34,243 nt of DNA from Nocardioides sp. (lineage in GTDB: Bacteria; Actinomycetota; Actinomycetes; Propionibacteriales; Nocardioidaceae): positions 1 through 34,243 of the forward strand of contig NZ_JAPYPS010000040.1 of NCBI RefSeq assembly GCF_029937575.1, read 5' to 3'. Under the pieces are notes generated by a model. That model saw nothing but the letters and a program-made list of their open reading frames with translations, searched no databases and was not told where the DNA came from. The translations under genes were made by a program, and so were the position numbers. Positions 1-7,363 of the stretch are shown piece by piece. The stretch's first letter is position 1. Every line of letters starts with the position of its first letter.

Positions 1-258
1 GGTCGAGCCGGTCCGCTCGGCGTCGGCGGCGAGGCCCTCGAGGACCGCCGCGGAGAAGCCCGCCCTGCGCGGCGCCTGGCGCCGCCAGGCGAAGGACCCG
101 GCACCGTCGTCCGGTGCGGTGGTGCCGGCAGTCGTCGGCCCGGACGGCTCGGGACGCGGCACCTCGCTGCCCCCCTCGTCCCCGCCACCCGACGAGCAGG
201 CCCCGGTGAGCAGCACGGCGGCCAGCAGGGCAACTGCCACGCGGCGAGGGGAGGACAC
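1..258 (-). CDS. Lipoprotein, N-terminal part (probable serine hydrolase, beta-lactamase-like)
   Basis: The reading frame is open from a GTG at 258 to the window edge (86 codons, no stop), so the gene is truncated. The N-terminus is a lipoprotein signal: SPRR charged region, hydrophobic stretch, and lipobox LTGAC with Cys21. A Gly/Ser/Pro/Thr-rich spacer of about 30 residues follows, as expected for a membrane-anchored exported protein. The last visible residues (FSAAVLEGLAADAERTGST) resemble the first helix of class C beta-lactamase-like serine hydrolases, but no catalytic motif is in view, so this assignment is tentative. An in-frame TAG lies 12 bases upstream of the GTG, and a TAGGCT -10-like hexamer ends 6 bases before it. 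The start is therefore well supported and the transcript is probably leaderless. Confidence 0.75.
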   Translation of the reverse strand, partial: MSSPRRVAVALLAAVLLTGACSSGGGDEGGSEVPRPEPSGPTTAGTTAPDDGAGSFAWRRQAPRRAGFSAAVLEGLAADAERTGST

Positions 259-264
259 GCGACG

Positions 265-270
265 AGCCTA
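265..270 (-). promoter_or_regulatory. -10 element of the leaderless lipoprotein gene
   Basis: TAGGCT read on the minus strand, followed by 6 bases and then the GTG start at 258. It fits the actinobacterial TANNNT consensus at leaderless spacing. No convincing -35 is visible. Confidence 0.5.
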
Positions 271-287
271 CGGTCGACGGTGAGGGG

Positions 288-1169
288 TCAGGCGCCGTAG
301 ACCGGCTCGGGCGTCGGGGCCTCGGCCAGCATCTCGCGCAGGCCGGCGCCGACGTCGGCGGCCTTCCAGCGAGCTCCGGCATCGCGCGAGGGACCGTGCG
401 CCCAGCCGTTCTCGACCGTCATGGTCGAGCCGTCGATCTCGATGACCCGGCCGGTCACGTCGGCCGCGTCCTCGGAGGCCAGCCACGCCACGATCGGGGA
501 GTTGTCCTCGGGCACCGCCATCGCGGAGGTGTCGAAGGCACCTTCGGTCATCCGGGTGCGGGCCACCGGCGCGATCGCGTTGACGGTCACGCCGTACCGA
601 CCCATCTCCTGTGCGGCGACGAGCGTGAGGCCGGCGATGCCCGCCTTCGCCGCCGAGTACGTCGCCTGACCGACCGAGCCCTGCATCCCCGCACCGGAGG
701 AGGTGTTGACGACCCGGGCGGCGCGTTGGCGACCCGCCTTCGACTCCGCCCGCCAGTAGGCGCCCGCGTGGCGCAGCGGAGCGAAGTGCCCCTTGAGGTG
801 GACCCGGATGACGGCGTCCCACTCCTCCTCGGCGGTGTTGACCAGCATCCGGTCCCGCACGAACCCGGCGTTGTTGACCAGGATGTCGAGCCCGCCGAAG
901 GTGTCGATCGCCTGACGCACCATCGCCTCGGCCTGGGCGAAGTCAGCGACGTCGGCGCCGTTGGCGACCGCCTCTCCCCCGGCCTCGCGGATCAGCGCGA
1001 CGACCTCGTCTGCGGGCGACTCACCAGTGCCCTCGCCGGCCAGCGAGACGCCGAAGTCGTTGACCACGACCTTGGCGCCGTGCGAGGCGAGCTCGAGGGC
1101 GTGCGCGCGGCCGATGCCGCGTCCGGCGCCGGTGACGATGGCGACGCGGCCTGCCAGGAGATCAGACAT
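288..1169 (-). CDS. Short-chain dehydrogenase/reductase of the KstR2 cluster (Rv3548c-like)
   Basis: A 293-residue classical SDR. It has the NAD(P)-binding motif TGAGRGIG near residues 14-21, NNAG near 99, and the catalytic Ser (NTSSGAG) and YSAAK. The length and the C-terminal extension beyond the Rossmann core resemble bacterial SDRs related to the dehydrogenase part of HSD17B4. Position and orientation match Rv3548c of M. tuberculosis, next to Rv3549c and divergent from echA20. A beta-hydroxyacyl-CoA or hydroxysteroid-type oxidation is likely, but the substrate is not established. The ATG at 1169 has a good ribosome site (AAGGAG) and lies 23 bases after the stop of the upstream SDR, so the two genes should be co-transcribed. 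Confidence 0.85.
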   Translation of the reverse strand: MSDLLAGRVAIVTGAGRGIGRAHALELASHGAKVVVNDFGVSLAGEGTGESPADEVVALIREAGGEAVANGADVADFAQAEAMVRQAIDTFGGLDILVNNAGFVRDRMLVNTAEEEWDAVIRVHLKGHFAPLRHAGAYWRAESKAGRQRAARVVNTSSGAGMQGSVGQATYSAAKAGIAGLTLVAAQEMGRYGVTVNAIAPVARTRMTEGAFDTSAMAVPEDNSPIVAWLASEDAADVTGRVIEIDGSTMTVENGWAHGPSRDAGARWKAADVGAGLREMLAEAPTPEPVYGA

Positions 1170-1192
1170 GGGGTGCTCCTTCGGTGGGGTGC

Positions 1193-1939
1193 TCAGACGT
1201 GCAGGAAGACAGGTGGCTCACCGCCGCCGTCGCAGCCGAGGCACGCCCCGGAGACGTACGACGCCAGATCACTGGCCAGGAAGACAGCGACGTTGCCCAC
1301 CTCGTCCGGCCGGGCCATCCGGCCGAGCGGGATGGTGCGCTCGATCGCCGCCACCCGGTCGTCGCCGCCGTAGTGGTCGTCGGTGTTCTCGGTGCGGCAC
1401 AGGCCGACGTCGACGGCGTTGACCCGCACTCGCGGCGCCCACTCCATCGCCAGGGAACGCGTCAGGGAGTCGAGGCCGGCCTTGGCGGCGCCGTACGCGG
1501 CGATCGTGGGGGCGGCGCGGTGGGCCGAGATCGAGGAGATGTTGACGATCGAGCCGCCGGACTCCTGCGCCTGCATGACGGCGTTGGCGGCCTGCGAGAC
1601 GACCAGGGGGCTGAGCAGGTTGAGTCCGACGATCTTCTCGTGGAACCGAGGCGACGCGGTCGCCGCGTCGCTCGCGGGGGCTCCCCCGGCGTTGTTGACC
1701 AGGACGTCGAGGCGGCCGTGGGTCTCGACGACGCCGGAGACCAGTGCGGCCACCGCGTCGGGATCCCGGACGTCGCAGACGCGGTGCTCGGCACCCGGCG
1801 CGGTCGGGGACCCCGACCGGGCGCAGGTCACAACGGTGGCGCCGGCAGCGAGGAACGTGCGGGTGATGCCCAGCCCGACCCCCTTCGTACCGCCTGTGAC
1901 GAGGACGACGCGTCCGGACAGGTCGAGGGCGAGGGACAT
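1193..1939 (-). CDS. Short-chain dehydrogenase/reductase of the KstR2 cluster (Rv3549c-like)
   Basis: A 248-residue SDR beginning MSLALDLSG. It has TGGTKGVG cofactor-binding glycines, the NNAG motif, catalytic Ser in NISSISAH and YGAAK, and ends near residue 248 as usual for the family. It matches Rv3549c by neighbourhood; its step in C/D-ring degradation is not firmly known. The frame stays open to 1978, but that extension runs through the operator. The ATG at 1939 lies exactly 7 bases after a TAGGGT -10 element, the same layout as fadE30 in this window, so the transcript is probably leaderless. It shares the KstR2 operator at 1952-1969 with echA20 and should be derepressed by HIP-CoA. Confidence 0.87.
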   Translation of the reverse strand: MSLALDLSGRVVLVTGGTKGVGLGITRTFLAAGATVVTCARSGSPTAPGAEHRVCDVRDPDAVAALVSGVVETHGRLDVLVNNAGGAPASDAATASPRFHEKIVGLNLLSPLVVSQAANAVMQAQESGGSIVNISSISAHRAAPTIAAYGAAKAGLDSLTRSLAMEWAPRVRVNAVDVGLCRTENTDDHYGGDDRVAAIERTIPLGRMARPDEVGNVAVFLASDLASYVSGACLGCDGGGEPPVFLHV

Positions 1940-1946
1940 GGCTGGT

Positions 1947-1952
1947 ACCCTA
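1947..1952 (-). promoter_or_regulatory. -10 element of the SDR operon, abutting the KstR2 operator
   Basis: TAGGGT on the minus strand, 7 bases before the ATG at 1939 and overlapping the operator by one base. KstR2 binding would cover the promoter. The same element with the same spacing occurs at 11476-11481. Confidence 0.55.
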
Positions 1953-1969
1953 CCAAGCAAGTGCTTGGT
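1952..1969. promoter_or_regulatory. KstR2 operator between the SDR operon and echA20-ipdABC
   Basis: ACCAAGCAAGTGCTTGGT is an inverted repeat with 8-base arms (ACCAAGCA/TGCTTGGT) around AG. The part at 1956-1969 matches the published KstR2 motif AnCAAGnnCTTGnT at every specified base. It lies in the 69-base gap between divergent genes and should control both. Confidence 0.9.
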
Positions 1970-2008
1970 TGGGTCCATCCCGACCCGTCCGCGACTCGTA
2001 GGAGCCCC

Positions 2009-2818
2009 ATGCCGATCACCTCAGAACTGCGCGACGACGGGATCCGCGTCGTCACGATGGAGCATCCGCCGGTCAACGCCCTCACCGTCCAGGGCTGGTA
2101 CGACGTCGCCGGGGCGCTCGACGAGGCCGGCGCCGACCTCGACACCCACGTGGTGATCCTGCGGGCCGAGGGTCGAGGCTTCAACGCGGGCGTCGACATC
2201 AAGGAGATGCAGCACACCACGGGGTTCGACGCGCTGATCGGCGCCAACAAGGGCTGCTTCGCGGCCTTCCGGGCCGTCTACGAGTGCGCGGTGCCGGTGA
2301 TCGCCGCGGTCAACGGGTTCTGCGTGGGCGGCGGGGTCGGACTGGTCGGCAACGCCGACTGCGTGGTGGCCAGCGACGACGCGTTCTTCGGTGTCCCGGA
2401 GGTCAAGCAGGGCGCCCTGGGCGCCGCGACCCACATGGCCCGACTGGTGCCACAGCACATGATGCGCACGCTGTACTTCACCTCCCGCACGATCAAGGCC
2501 CAGGACCTGGTGCAGTTCGGCTCGGTCCTGGAGGTGGTGCCGCGCTCCGAGCTGGACGACGCCGCGATGCGGGTCGCCATCGACATCGCGGCCCAGGACA
2601 CCCGGGTGATCCGGGCCGCCAAGGAGTGCCTCAACGGCATCGACCCGATCGACGTCAACAAGAGCTACCGGTTCGAGCAGGGCTTCACGATGGAGCTCAA
2701 CCTGATGGGCGTGGCCGACGAGCTGCGCGATGGGTTCGCCGGCACGGACAAGTCGGGCACCAAGAACTCAGGGACCACGAACTCAGGCACCAAGGACTCA
2801 GGGAAGGGCTCAGCATGA
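2009..2818 (+). CDS. echA20: EchA20, steroid D-ring hydrolase (crotonase family)
   Basis: A 269-residue crotonase-superfamily protein. NPPVNAL-type N-terminus (HPPVNALT), the first oxyanion region GRGFNAGVDIKEM, and the second AVNGFCVGGGVGLVGNADCVVAS are all visible. In the known pathway EchA20 hydrolyses the five-membered D ring of the bicyclic CoA thioester to give COCHEA-CoA. The frame extends to 1184, but the ATG at 2009 has TAGGAG just upstream and sits right after the KstR2 operator. It is the first gene of echA20-ipdA-ipdB-ipdC, all overlapping by 4 bases. Unusual: a C-terminal tail of about 20 residues built from 5-residue repeats (KNSGT, TNSGT, KDSGK) that I do not know from the family. 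Confidence 0.93.
   Translation: MPITSELRDDGIRVVTMEHPPVNALTVQGWYDVAGALDEAGADLDTHVVILRAEGRGFNAGVDIKEMQHTTGFDALIGANKGCFAAFRAVYECAVPVIAAVNGFCVGGGVGLVGNADCVVASDDAFFGVPEVKQGALGAATHMARLVPQHMMRTLYFTSRTIKAQDLVQFGSVLEVVPRSELDDAAMRVAIDIAAQDTRVIRAAKECLNGIDPIDVNKSYRFEQGFTMELNLMGVADELRDGFAGTDKSGTKNSGTTNSGTKDSGKGSA
2750..2806 (+). repeat. 15-base minirepeats encoding the EchA20 C-terminal tail
   Basis: Three to four imperfect 15-base units with cores AACTCAGGGACC, AACTCAGGCACC and GACTCAGGGAAG encode a (K/T)(N/D)SG(T/K) repeat. The array runs up to the translational overlap with ipdA and may have arisen by replication slippage. Confidence 0.8.
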
Positions 2819-3717
2819 GCAGGGGACCCCGCGACAAGCGGATGAGCATCGACGAGGTCGTCGCCGAGCTGCGTGACGGGATGACGATCGGGATCGGCGG
2901 GTGGGGCCCGCGGCGCAAGCCGATGGCGCTGGTGCGGGCCATCCTGCGCAGCGACCTCACGGACCTGACCATCGTCAGCTGGGGGGGCGCCGACGTCGGG
3001 CTCCTCGTGCGCGCCGGCAAGGTGCGCAAGCTGGTCTACGCCTTCGTCTCCCTCGACTCCATCCCGCTCGAGCCCAACTTCCAGCGAGCCCGGCAGGCCG
3101 GCACCATCCCCGAGGTCGTCGAGCTCGACGAGGGGATGTTCCAGACCGGGCTGCGGGCCGCGGCCCAGCGGTTGCCGTTCCTGCCGATGCGCGCCGGCCT
3201 CGGCTCCGACGTGCTGGTCAACAACCCGTGGATCAAGACCGTCACCAGCCCGTACGACGACGGGGTCGGGCATGAAGAGCTGGTCGCGGTCCCCGCGCTC
3301 AGGCTCGATGTGGCCCTGGTGCACCTCAACCGGGCCGACTGCCACGGCAACGCGACGTACCTCGGCCCGGACCCCTACTTCGACGACCTGTTCGCGATGG
3401 CCGCCGAACGCACCTTCGTGTCGGTCGAGGAGATCGTGGACACCGCCGGCCTCACGGTCGACACCCCCGTCCAACAGGTCCTGGTCGACCGGATGATGGT
3501 CAGCGGCGTCGTCGAGACCCCTCACGGCGCCCACTTCACCACCTGCGTCCCCGACTACGAGCGCGACGAGAAGTTCCAGAAGGCCTACGCCGCGGCAGCC
3601 TCCGGCTCCGACCAGGACTGGGCGGCGTTCGAGGAGCGCTTCCTGTCCGGCGACGAGACCGCGTACCAGGCCGCGGTCGCGGCGTTCACCGCCGAGCAGC
3701 AGGAGGCCGACCAGTGA
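2815..3717 (+). CDS. ipdA: IpdA, steroid C-ring hydrolase alpha subunit (CoA-transferase fold)
   Basis: A 300-residue protein of the CoA-transferase family I alpha type. It has GIGGWGPRRKPMALVRAI near residues 26-43, a conserved ELDEGMFQTGLRAAAQRLPF stretch near 103-122, LNRADCHGNATY and DPYFDDLF. IpdAB is known to open the six-membered ring of COCHEA-CoA by hydrolysis rather than transferring CoA. A Glu of IpdA is needed in M. tuberculosis, and the acidic residues of the ELDEG segment are the likely counterpart here (inference). The ATG at 2815 overlaps the echA20 stop as ATGA, so translation is coupled. Its partner ipdB overlaps its own stop. Confidence 0.95.
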   Translation: MSRGPRDKRMSIDEVVAELRDGMTIGIGGWGPRRKPMALVRAILRSDLTDLTIVSWGGADVGLLVRAGKVRKLVYAFVSLDSIPLEPNFQRARQAGTIPEVVELDEGMFQTGLRAAAQRLPFLPMRAGLGSDVLVNNPWIKTVTSPYDDGVGHEELVAVPALRLDVALVHLNRADCHGNATYLGPDPYFDDLFAMAAERTFVSVEEIVDTAGLTVDTPVQQVLVDRMMVSGVVETPHGAHFTTCVPDYERDEKFQKAYAAAASGSDQDWAAFEERFLSGDETAYQAAVAAFTAEQQEADQ

Positions 3718-4514
3718 GCGACTCCCCGACCCACGACTACACGCGCGCCGACGTCTGCGCGTCCGCGATCGCGGACGCGTTCAAGGACGACGGCGAGATC
3801 TTCGCCAGCCCGATGGGGATGCTGCCGATGCTGGGCGTGCGCCTGGCCAAGCTCACGTCCAACCCCGACCTGGCGATCTCCGACGGGGAGTCGCTCTTCC
3901 TCGCCGGGGTGCCGCCGCTGTTCGCCAAGGCCGGCCCCCACGAGGTCGTTGAGGGGTGGATCCCCTTCCGCAAGGTCTTCGACGTGATCGCCTACGGCAA
4001 GCGTCACGTGATGATGGGTGCCACCCAGGTCGACCGGGACGGCAACCAGAACATCTCGGCCATCGGCGACTTCGCACAGCCCACGCGTCAGCTGCTGGGC
4101 TCGCGCGGCGCTCCCGGCAACACCGCCAACAACCGCACGTCCTACTGGGTGCCCAAGCACTCCGCGCGGGTCTTCGTCGACCAGGTCGACGTCGTCACCG
4201 GCGTCGGACCCAAGCGTGCCGCCGCTGCCGGCCCCGGTGCGAGTCGCTTCAACGACATCCACCGGGTGGTCAGCAACCTCGGCGTCTTCGACGTCAACGG
4301 TCCCGACCACACGCTGCGGCTGCTCTCGGTCCACCCCGGCGTCACGACCGACGAGGTGCAGGCCGCGACCGGCTTCGACCTCGGTGACCTGACCGACGTA
4401 CCGGTCACGCGCGAGCCCACAGCCGAGGAGCTCGTCATCATCCGCGAGGTGCTGGACCCCAGGAGCCTGCGCCACCGCGAGGTGCCCGAGCCGGCCGAGG
4501 AGAGCACCAGATGA
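3714..4514 (+). CDS. ipdB: IpdB, steroid C-ring hydrolase beta subunit (CoA-transferase fold)
   Basis: A 266-residue beta-subunit partner of IpdA, with ADVCASAIADAFKDDGEIFASPMGMLPMLG at the N-terminus, SDGESLFLAG, VMMGATQVDRDGNQNIS, and NNRTSYWVPKHSARVFVDQVD. The two subunits form the ring-cleaving hydrolase acting after EchA20. The GTG start at 3714 overlaps the ipdA stop in GTGA, and the gene ends in an ATGA overlap with ipdC. The tight coupling suits a stoichiometric complex. No atypical composition or truncation is visible. Confidence 0.94.
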   Translation: MSDSPTHDYTRADVCASAIADAFKDDGEIFASPMGMLPMLGVRLAKLTSNPDLAISDGESLFLAGVPPLFAKAGPHEVVEGWIPFRKVFDVIAYGKRHVMMGATQVDRDGNQNISAIGDFAQPTRQLLGSRGAPGNTANNRTSYWVPKHSARVFVDQVDVVTGVGPKRAAAAGPGASRFNDIHRVVSNLGVFDVNGPDHTLRLLSVHPGVTTDEVQAATGFDLGDLTDVPVTREPTAEELVIIREVLDPRSLRHREVPEPAEESTR

Positions 4515-5578
4515 TCGAACAACAGCTCAAGACCCCGTTCACCGAGCTCGTCGGGGTCAGGCACCCGATCGTGCAGACGGGCATGGGCTGGGTCTCCGGA
4601 CCTCGTCTCGTCAGCGGTACGGCGAACGCCGGCGGGCTGGGCATCCTGGCCAGCGCGACGATGACGTTCGCGGAGCTCGAGAAGGCGATCGTCGAGACCA
4701 AGAGCCGCACGAACAACCCCTTCGGCGTCAACATGCGGGCCGACGCCGGGGACGCCGGCGACCGGTGCGACCTGCTCATCAAGCACGGGGTCAAGGTCGC
4801 GTCCTTCGCGCTCGCACCCAAGCCGGACCTGATCAGCAGGCTCAAGGAGCACGGCATCGTCGTGATGCCCTCGATCGGTGCCGCCAAGCACGCCGTCAAG
4901 GTCGCCTCGTGGGGGGCCGACGCGGTGATGGTGCAGGGCGGCGAGGGCGGCGGTCACACGGGTCCGGTCCCGACCACGCTCCTGCTGCCGACGGTGCTGG
5001 ACGCCGTCGACCTTCCGGTGATCGCGGCCGGAGGCTTCTTCGACGGCCGCGGCCTCGCAGCAGCGCTGTCGTACGGCGCCGCCGGCGTCGGCATGGGCAC
5101 CCGCTTCCTGCTCACCCAGGACTCAGCCGTGCCGCAGGCGGTCAAGGAGCTGTACCTCACCCATGGCCTGACCGACACCGTGGTGACGGCGAAGGTCGAC
5201 GGCATGCCGCACCGGATGCTGCGCACCGACCTGGTCGAGTCTCTCGAGGGCACCAGCGCGGTCAAGCGGCTCGGACCCACGCTGCGGCGCACGCTGGAGT
5301 TCAAGAGGGACTCCGGCATGAGCTGGCTCGCCCTGGCCAAGGACGGCCGCGCGATGAAGAAGACCCAAGATCGCTCGCTCGGTCAGATGGCGCTGGCCGC
5401 CAACACCCCGGTCATGCTCAAGGCCGGACTGGTCGAGGGCGACACCTCGGCCGGCGTGCTCGCCTCCGGCCAGGTCGTCGGCGTCATCGACGACCTGCCG
5501 ACGTGCGAGGAGCTGATCGACCGGATGGTGCTGCGCGCCGTCGAGGAGCTGAGGCGGGGCTCGGCCTACGTCGTGTGA
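4511..5578 (+). CDS. ipdC: IpdC, flavin-dependent oxidoreductase of HIP-CoA degradation
   Basis: A 355-residue TIM-barrel protein of the nitronate monooxygenase/enoyl-ACP reductase (FabK-like) flavin family. Seen: VQTGMGWVSGPRLVSGTANAGGLGIL near residues 21-46, GGEGGGHTG and AAGGFFDGRGLAAALSYGAAGVGMGTRF, which bind FMN phosphate. In the known pathway IpdC acts with IpdF on 5-OH-HIC-CoA to prepare the substrate of EchA20. It starts in an ATGA overlap with ipdB and is the last gene of the echA20 operon. In M. tuberculosis a ferredoxin gene (fdxB) follows; here an unrelated membrane protein follows instead. Confidence 0.93.
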   Translation: MIEQQLKTPFTELVGVRHPIVQTGMGWVSGPRLVSGTANAGGLGILASATMTFAELEKAIVETKSRTNNPFGVNMRADAGDAGDRCDLLIKHGVKVASFALAPKPDLISRLKEHGIVVMPSIGAAKHAVKVASWGADAVMVQGGEGGGHTGPVPTTLLLPTVLDAVDLPVIAAGGFFDGRGLAAALSYGAAGVGMGTRFLLTQDSAVPQAVKELYLTHGLTDTVVTAKVDGMPHRMLRTDLVESLEGTSAVKRLGPTLRRTLEFKRDSGMSWLALAKDGRAMKKTQDRSLGQMALAANTPVMLKAGLVEGDTSAGVLASGQVVGVIDDLPTCEELIDRMVLRAVEELRRGSAYVV

Positions 5579-5590
5579 CGCAGGGTCACC

Positions 5591-5596
5591 TAGGCT
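5591..5596 (+). promoter_or_regulatory. -10 element of the small membrane protein gene
   Basis: TAGGCT, 6 bases before the GTG at 5603. It lies inside an inverted repeat, GGGTCAC (5583-5589) and GTGACCC (5603-5609), which also covers the start codon. Confidence 0.5.
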
Positions 5597-5602
5597 GGCG
5601 CT

Positions 5603-5965
5603 GTGACCCAGGAGCCCACACCCCGCCGCGCCAGGCACCTGATGGACCCCGACGCGCCCCGCAAGCGGGCCACCGCCGCAGACGTCGCTCGGCTCGAGCA
5701 CGTGCAGCGCACCGTGATGTCGGTGCTGGTCGGCACCACGATCTTCCACCTGTCCGTCGGCCTGGTGATCGGGGCGTTCTTCATCGACGACAGCGAGCGT
5801 GTCGCTCAGGTGGGCCTGTGCCTGCTGGGCGGCGCCTTCGGCGTCCTGGCCGTGGCGGCGGCGTACGCCATCCATCGCAAGTCGCTGACCCCCACCCGGG
5901 CCGCCACCGCCCTTGCGGTCGGGGCCGTCCCCGCTGTCATCGGCTTGTACGTCGTCTACCGCTGA
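5603..5965 (+). CDS. Small three-helix membrane protein, unknown function
   Basis: A 120-residue protein I do not recognise. A basic, Pro-rich N-terminus (about 35 residues) is followed by three predicted membrane helices at about 36-60, 67-90 and 98-118, with a short loop RKSLTP between the last two. The GTG start is supported by a TAGGCT -10 hexamer 6 bases upstream and by the absence of a ribosome site, so it is probably leaderless. It begins 24 bases after ipdC on the same strand, but its own promoter argues that it is not part of the steroid operon. It takes the place of the ferredoxin gene found here in mycobacteria. Confidence 0.75.
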   Translation: MTQEPTPRRARHLMDPDAPRKRATAADVARLEHVQRTVMSVLVGTTIFHLSVGLVIGAFFIDDSERVAQVGLCLLGGAFGVLAVAAAYAIHRKSLTPTRAATALAVGAVPAVIGLYVVYR

Positions 5966-5995
5966 ACCCCCGCCGTTCACCCGCCGGACGTTCGT

Positions 5996-7363
5996 GTGGT
6001 GTCGACTTCGTGCGTGTGCGATGACTCCCCCGGCTCCCGCCCCCATACCCACCCCGAGCCGCCGCCCGGCCTCAGTCGGCGCGCCGTGGCCGCCGCGGGC
6101 CCCGGTCTGCTGATCGCCAGTGCACTCGGCGGCAGCACGGGGGCGATCGCGCCCGGCGCTGCCTGGGGTAGCACCGGCAAGCCCAGGATCGGCGCCGCCC
6201 GGAGGTCGCGCATCACCAAGGGCACCGTGCTGATGCATGCCGACATGCACAACCACACGCTGCTCTCCGACGGGGACGGGAAGCCGGCTCGGGCGTTCGC
6301 GTCGATGCGCAGCGCCGGACTCGACGTCGCGGCCCTGACCGACCACGCCACGCTGTCCGACAACCTGCTGGGCGACGTCTTGGCCGGGATCCTGCCCGCG
6401 GAGTACAAGGGACTGGCGGGCATCACGCAGGGCGACTGGGCTCGCACGGGGCGATTGGCGGACGCCGCCAACAAGGACGGCCGGTTCACCGCCATCCGCG
6501 GCTTCGAGTGGTCCGAGCCGCTGATCGGGCACGTGAACGTATGGTTCACCGAGCACTACATCGACGTCCTGCAGGCCGGGCTCATGGAGCCGCTCCTGAC
6601 GTGGCTGCGCCGCGAGCCGGGACTGGTGCTCGACGGTGGCCGTGGCGGACTCGCCGGCTTCAACCACCCGGGGCGTGAGCCGGGACGCTTCCAGGAGTTC
6701 ACCTTCGACCCACGGGCACGCAAGCACGTCGTGTCGCTGGAGCTGTTCAACCGCGGTGACGACTACCTCTTCGAGGGCTACGCCGACGGCCTCAGCTCAC
6801 CCTTGGTCGCCTGCCTTGCCGCCGGCTGGACCCCCGGCATCCTGGGGGTGACCGACGAGCACGGCAGCGACTGGGGCTTCCCCGAGGGCAAGGGCCGCAC
6901 CGGCATGTGGGTCAAGGAGCACAGCCGTGCCGGCGTCAAGGAGGCGATGCGCAAGCGTCGCTTCTTCGCCACCCGCACCTCCGGCCTGCGCGTCGATGCC
7001 ACCGCCACGTCGCTGCGCTCCCACGGTCGTACGGCGCGGATGGGCCGCCCCCTGCGGCACCGTCGGGGCCCGGTGCGCTTCCGCCTCGACCTCGCGCGTG
7101 ACCGGTCGTGGATCGGTCGCGACCTCGAGGTGCAGGTGCTGCGCCCCGGCAACGACGTGCCCGAGGTCGCCGACGTGATCCCCTTCAAGGTCGGTCCGGT
7201 CGTCGACTTCACGGTGCCGATCCGCTACGGCCAGGGCGAGTGGATCTGCCTGCGCATCGCCGACCCCGCCGAGCCGAACGCCTCGCCGGGCCCCGACGGT
7301 CACCCCTGCAACAACCTGGGGATCGCGTACACGAGCCCGTGGTACCTCAACCCTGAGGTGTGA
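5996..7363 (+). CDS. Tat-exported PHP-type metallohydrolase (CehA/McbA-like)
   Basis: A 455-residue protein. A twin-arginine signal (LSRRAVAAAGPGLLIASALGG, Arg28-Arg29) precedes a PHP-fold metal site: HADMHNHTLLSDGDG near residues 81-95 supplies the H-x-H type ligands, LTDHA near 115-118, FNHPG near 220 and GVTDEHGSDWGF later. The rest may be a C-terminal beta domain (residues 330-455). PHP proteins hydrolyse phosphoesters or related bonds with two or three metals; the substrate here is unknown. Export after folding fits a metalloenzyme loaded in the cytoplasm. The start is uncertain: GTG codons at 5996 and 5999 are both possible and neither has a good ribosome site. Confidence 0.78.
   Translation: MVSTSCVCDDSPGSRPHTHPEPPPGLSRRAVAAAGPGLLIASALGGSTGAIAPGAAWGSTGKPRIGAARRSRITKGTVLMHADMHNHTLLSDGDGKPARAFASMRSAGLDVAALTDHATLSDNLLGDVLAGILPAEYKGLAGITQGDWARTGRLADAANKDGRFTAIRGFEWSEPLIGHVNVWFTEHYIDVLQAGLMEPLLTWLRREPGLVLDGGRGGLAGFNHPGREPGRFQEFTFDPRARKHVVSLELFNRGDDYLFEGYADGLSSPLVACLAAGWTPGILGVTDEHGSDWGFPEGKGRTGMWVKEHSRAGVKEAMRKRRFFATRTSGLRVDATATSLRSHGRTARMGRPLRHRRGPVRFRLDLARDRSWIGRDLEVQVLRPGNDVPEVADVIPFKVGPVVDFTVPIRYGQGEWICLRIADPAEPNASPGPDGHPCNNLGIAYTSPWYLNPEV

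Noticed and set aside
1184..2008. N-terminal extension of echA20 of 275 codons
   Set aside because: It runs opposite the SDR gene and through the KstR2 operator. The ATG at 2009 has a good ribosome site and gives the family's usual start.
5123..6727. A 534-codon minus-strand frame across ipdC, the membrane protein and the PHP gene
   Set aside because: It is antisense to three genes and has low-complexity composition without domains.
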